Below, piece after piece: positions 5,897-7,683 of a stretch of 7,683 nucleotides of DNA. The DNA comes from CAXMST01 sp964196325. Its GTDB lineage: Bacteria > Actinomycetota > Thermoleophilia > Solirubrobacterales > 70-9. The position numbers and the translations under genes were made by a program. Within the stretch, counting starts at the first letter, position 1. Each line of letters opens with the position of its first letter. Under the pieces are notes generated by a model. The model had not been told where the DNA came from, ran no database searches, and worked only from the letters and a program-made list of their open reading frames with translations. The DNA lies in the NCBI GenBank assembly GCA_964196325.1, contig CAXMST010000150.1, positions 1 through 7,683 of the forward strand, in the 5' to 3' direction.

Positions 5897-6076
5897 CGGT
5901 CGGCTTTTGGCTGGGGTCGCCCACCCTGGCACGCAAGCCGGGCTCGCGCCGACCGTCAGCCCGCAATTACCGGCCCCATCCTCGATCGATCGTTTGCCGC
6001 AAAACGGGCCTTGACGGCGACCGAGCTCCGCTACTCCCGGTCTTTTGGGAGAGCTGGGCGCGGCACGGTTGCCCGT

Positions 6077-6082
6077 TACAAT
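6077..6082 (+). promoter_or_regulatory. Putative -10 element of the hydroxylase gene (leaderless)
   Basis: TACAAT is close to the ideal bacterial -10 and ends six bases before the ATG at 6089. Transcription would begin at the start codon, and no Shine-Dalgarno is present between them. A short inverted repeat (6066-6077) abuts it. There is no good -35 at 17 bp. Confidence 0.6.
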
Positions 6083-6088
6083 CGACCC

Positions 6089-6757
6089 ATGGCTCAAGAG
6101 CGCACAGACCGGCTCGCGGCGTCGCCGCCGCTGTTCGAGAACCGGCTGCTGGACTTCTTCTCCCGGGTCCATCCGAGCATTCCCGCATTGATCTTCAGCC
6201 CGGTGATCGCGATCGCGGTCTGGGCCGGCTTCGATCGTGGCTACGGAGCGCTTTCAGTGGTCGGACTGTTCGCGGCGGGCCTGTTGATCTGGACCCTGAC
6301 CGAGTACTGGCTGCACCGGCTCTTCTTCCACTGGGAGCCAAGCTTCCCGGGGGGCGACAAGCTCCACTTCATCATCCACGGCGTCCACCACGACCATCCC
6401 AACGATCCGCTACGTCTGGTGATGCCGCCGGCCGTATCGATCCCGCTGGCGGCGCTGTTCCTCTGGGTCTTCACCGTGATCTTTGGGACGCCGGCCGCCT
6501 ACCCGCTGTTCGCCGGCTTCATCCTCGGCTACCTGACCTATGACTACACCCACTTCTATCTGCATCACGCGGTGCCCAAGAGCACCGCCGGGAAGCAGCT
6601 GCGCGAGGGGCATATGCGCCACCACTTCCAAGACCATCGCTACGGCTTTGGCGTCTCCTCACCGCTTTGGGACTACATCTTCAGGACGATGCCGCGACGC
6701 CGCGGTCCGCTAGCCGCCCCCGACCAGGAAGGACCTGATGGCCTCCGACGCCGTTGA
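6089..6757 (+). CDS. FA2H/Scs7-like membrane fatty-acid hydroxylase
   Basis: This 222-residue integral membrane protein belongs to the fatty acid hydroxylase superfamily. It should be a diiron-type oxygenase with its histidine cluster at the cytoplasmic face. Hydrophobic segments lie at about 32-48, 53-71 and two across 111-150. The histidine motifs come in family order: HRLFFH (76-81), HFIIHGVHHDHP (93-104), HFYLHH (155-160) and HMRHHFQDH (175-183), then YGFGVSSPLWDYIF. The PNDPLRLVMPP and GFGVSS segments point to the fatty-acid 2-hydroxylase branch rather than to sterol desaturases. Unlike yeast Scs7 it has no fused cytochrome b5, so electrons must come from a separate donor not seen here. 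The likely reaction is 2-hydroxylation of a long-chain acyl group in a lipid, but the substrate is inference. The ATG at 6089 fits the family N-terminus and the leaderless -10; the open frame upstream is rejected. Its last 20 bases overlap the next gene. Confidence 0.92.
   Translation: MAQERTDRLAASPPLFENRLLDFFSRVHPSIPALIFSPVIAIAVWAGFDRGYGALSVVGLFAAGLLIWTLTEYWLHRLFFHWEPSFPGGDKLHFIIHGVHHDHPNDPLRLVMPPAVSIPLAALFLWVFTVIFGTPAAYPLFAGFILGYLTYDYTHFYLHHAVPKSTAGKQLREGHMRHHFQDHRYGFGVSSPLWDYIFRTMPRRRGPLAAPDQEGPDGLRRR
6726..6733 (+). promoter_or_regulatory. Shine-Dalgarno of the winged-helix gene, inside the hydroxylase gene
   Basis: AGGAAGGA lies four bases before the ATG at 6738 and within the hydroxylase coding sequence. 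It is the strongest ribosome-binding site in the window and fixes the start of the overlapping gene. Confidence 0.75.
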
Positions 6758-7091
6758 AAGGGCCCGCACGTTGCTCCAGGAGCGACGCGGGGAGCTGCAG
6801 ACCGAGCTGAAGCAGGTCGAGCGGGCGCTCAAGGGCCTGCGGGGGCGCCCAACCCCGCCCGCCAAGAGCTCTGCCGCAGACTCCGGCGGCGCGAAAAAGC
6901 GTCGGCGTCGGCGTGGCGGCACGCGCGCCGAGCACGCTCTCAAGTATCTCGGCGAGCATCGGGGCGCAACCGCGCCCGAGGTCGCCGTGGCGCTTGGAAT
7001 CAAGCCGAACTACGTCTATCGGGTGTTGGCCGAACTGGAGAGGGACGGCAAGGTCCGAAAGCAGGGCAAGGGCTACTACCCGGCCAGCTAA
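6738..7091 (+). CDS. Coiled-coil plus winged helix-turn-helix DNA-binding protein, unknown role
   Basis: This 117-residue protein has three parts. Residues 3-35 form a charged heptad-like helix (ERARTLLQERRGELQTELKQ) suited to dimerisation. Residues 36-61 are a flexible linker with a strongly basic patch (KKRRRRRGG). Residues 62-116 form a winged helix-turn-helix: ALKYLGEHRGATAPEVAVAL, then IKPNYVYRVLAELERDGKV as the recognition region, and RKQGKGYYPAS as the wing. The general shape recalls MarR/IclR-type domains, but I cannot assign it to a characterised regulator and see no ligand domain. It may be a small repressor or a nucleoid-like protein. It starts inside the hydroxylase gene (20-nt overlap) with a strong Shine-Dalgarno, so the two are cotranscribed and probably coupled. 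Three 18-bp direct repeats start six bases after its stop, just before the next promoter, and are a natural candidate for its binding site; this is inference. Confidence 0.85.
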   Translation: MASDAVERARTLLQERRGELQTELKQVERALKGLRGRPTPPAKSSAADSGGAKKRRRRRGGTRAEHALKYLGEHRGATAPEVAVALGIKPNYVYRVLAELERDGKVRKQGKGYYPAS

Positions 7092-7097
7092 GTTTGC

Positions 7098-7151
7098 GCC
7101 GGGCCGCGAGGCGATGCCGGGCCGCGACGCGATGCCGGGCCGCGAGGCGAT
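7098..7151 (+). repeat. Three tandem 18-bp direct repeats
   Basis: The unit GCCGGGCCGCGAGGCGAT occurs at 7098-7115, 7116-7133 (one G-to-C change, GAG to GAC) and 7134-7151, with no spacers. The array begins six bases after the winged-helix stop. Its last base is the first base of a TATGTT hexamer that could be the -10 of the next gene, so it fills the -35 and upstream promoter region. It has no U-tract and no stable hairpin that I can see, so it is not an obvious terminator. It may be a tandem operator or a replication-slippage expansion. Confidence 0.9.
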
Positions 7152-7156
7152 ATGTT
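7151..7156 (+). promoter_or_regulatory. Putative -10 element of the DUF2090 gene
   Basis: TATGTT fits TANNNT and ends ten bases before the ATG at 7167, which would allow a leader of about three to four bases. If used, it rules out the in-frame ATG at 7152, which lies inside the hexamer. The bases between contain only a weak GAAAG as a ribosome-binding candidate. Confidence 0.4.
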
Positions 7157-7166
7157 CCCGAAAGCA

Positions 7167-7683
7167 ATGGCGCTCGGGTACACAGATCCGCTTTACATCC
7201 TCGCCTTCGACCACCGAGGTTCGTTCAGCAAGGGGCTGTTCGGGATCGAGGGCGAGCCGTCCGCAGCGCAGCTCGAGCAGGTGATCGAGAGCAAGAAGGT
7301 GATCTGGGAGGGCTTCCAGAAGGCCGCGGCAGGAACGGCCGGCGGCCCGTACGGACTGCTTGTCGACGAGCAGTTCGGCACCGATGTTGCCCGGGGGGCA
7401 AAGGCTGCCGGCTTCAAGTTCGCGATGCCGGTGGAAAAGAGCGGGCAGCCTGACTTCGACTTCCAGTACGGCGACCACTTCGGCGTCCACATCGAGGAAT
7501 TCGACCCGACCTTCTCGAAGGTGCTCGTCCGCTACAACCCCGACGGCGACGCGGAGATGAACGAGCGCCAGGTGCAGCGCTTGGCGCGGCTCAGCGACTG
7601 GCTGCACGACAACGACCGCAAGTTTCTTTTCGAGCTGCTGGTGCCGGCCGAGCCCGCTCAGCTCGAGCAGGCCGGCGGCGATC
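7167..7683 (+). CDS. DUF2090 / IolC C-terminal-domain-like protein, 5' part
   Basis: The 172 visible residues run off the right edge. They match what I know of DUF2090, the C-terminal half of some IolC proteins (5-dehydro-2-deoxygluconokinase), linked to 2-deoxy-5-keto-gluconate-6-phosphate aldolase-like folds. Visible signatures are YILAFDHRGSF (10-20), GLLVDEQFG (63-71), MPVEKSGQ (87-94), FGVHIEEFDP (105-114), KVLVRYNPDGD (118-128) and KFLFELLVPAE (152-162). Lys91 in PVEKSGQ is a candidate active-site lysine by analogy with class I aldolases; this is inference. No PfkB kinase domain precedes it, so this is the free-standing form, and a role in inositol or deoxy-sugar breakdown is possible but not supported by neighbours. 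I start at ATG 7167 because family members begin shortly before the LGY-x-x-PLYILAFDHR segment. The in-frame ATG at 7152 would add five residues and lies inside the putative -10 and next to the repeats. Confidence 0.88.
   Translation, partial: MALGYTDPLYILAFDHRGSFSKGLFGIEGEPSAAQLEQVIESKKVIWEGFQKAAAGTAGGPYGLLVDEQFGTDVARGAKAAGFKFAMPVEKSGQPDFDFQYGDHFGVHIEEFDPTFSKVLVRYNPDGDAEMNERQVQRLARLSDWLHDNDRKFLFELLVPAEPAQLEQAGGD

Larger units (their letters stand above)
5886..6088. other. Divergent intergenic region between the four-cysteine and hydroxylase genes
   Basis: These 203 bp should hold promoters for both directions. Visible elements are CGATCGATCG at 5983-5992, the near-adjacent symmetric TTTGCCGCAAA at 5993-6003, a hairpin-capable CTCCC/GGGAG pair at 6034-6051, ACGG-TTGC-CCGT at 6066-6077, and the TACAAT at 6077-6082. 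I found no convincing -10 for the minus-strand gene. The hydroxylase frame stays open across much of this region, but the translation is Arg/Ser-rich and unlike the real protein. Confidence 0.5.

Noticed and set aside
5849..6088. 80-codon upstream extension of the hydroxylase frame
   Set aside because: It overlaps the four-cysteine gene on the other strand, has an Arg/Ser-rich composition, and conflicts with the TACAAT placed six bases before the ATG at 6089.
7098..7151. CRISPR-like array
   Set aside because: The three units abut without spacers, are only 18 bp long, and no cas gene is present.
6681..7607. Minus-strand open frame of 308 codons with repeated GIASRPG peptides
   Set aside because: It crosses three well-supported plus-strand genes and the repeat array. 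The peptide repeats are only the translation of the 18-bp DNA repeats, and no family motif is present.

Overview
This is a GC-rich window with nine protein-coding genes, seven of them complete. It reads as a chromosomal piece of a high-GC actinobacterium. The mix of an MCE-family lipid-transfer protein, Hsp20 next to Lon, an Rv1339-like metallo-beta-lactamase-fold enzyme, a fatty-acid 2-hydroxylase-like protein and a free-standing DUF2090 protein would suit the Thermoleophilia/Solirubrobacterales. That placement is inference from content and composition only. I see no tRNA, rRNA, CRISPR array, insertion sequence or phage gene, and no stretch over 300 bases lacks a gene.

Layout. Positions 1 to 5885 are read on the minus strand. 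In transcription order they hold a small four-cysteine protein (5885-5622), an MBL-fold hydrolase (5576-4803), Hsp20 (4700-4236), Lon protease (4236-1813), a small membrane-anchored helical protein (1735-1283), a TetR regulator (1197-589), and the start of an MCE/MlaD-like protein (459 to the left edge). A 203-bp divergent intergenic region (5886-6088) separates this block from a plus-strand block. The plus block holds an FA2H-like membrane hydroxylase (6089-6757), a coiled-coil plus winged-helix protein overlapping it by 20 nt (6738-7091), three copies of an 18-bp direct repeat (7098-7151), and the start of a DUF2090/IolC-C-terminal-like protein (7167 to the right edge).

How the genes work together. 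Hsp20 and Lon are the clearest functional unit. Stop and start codons overlap by one base (TGATG), which pairs a holdase chaperone with the protease that removes unrescued proteins. The TetR gene lies directly upstream of the MCE gene and may regulate it. The hydroxylase and the winged-helix gene form a tight pair with overlapping reading frames. The remaining neighbours look independently promoted.

The most consistent unexplained pattern is at the starts. Six genes that look like first genes of transcripts have a TANNNT -10-like hexamer 6 to 10 nt before the start codon and mostly lack a Shine-Dalgarno sequence, as expected for leaderless or near-leaderless mRNAs. Three others carry clear Shine-Dalgarno sequences. 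I did not find a recognisable new defence or mobile system. The best candidates for something undescribed are the repeat array beside the winged-helix gene, the four-cysteine mini-protein and the internally duplicated membrane-anchored protein.
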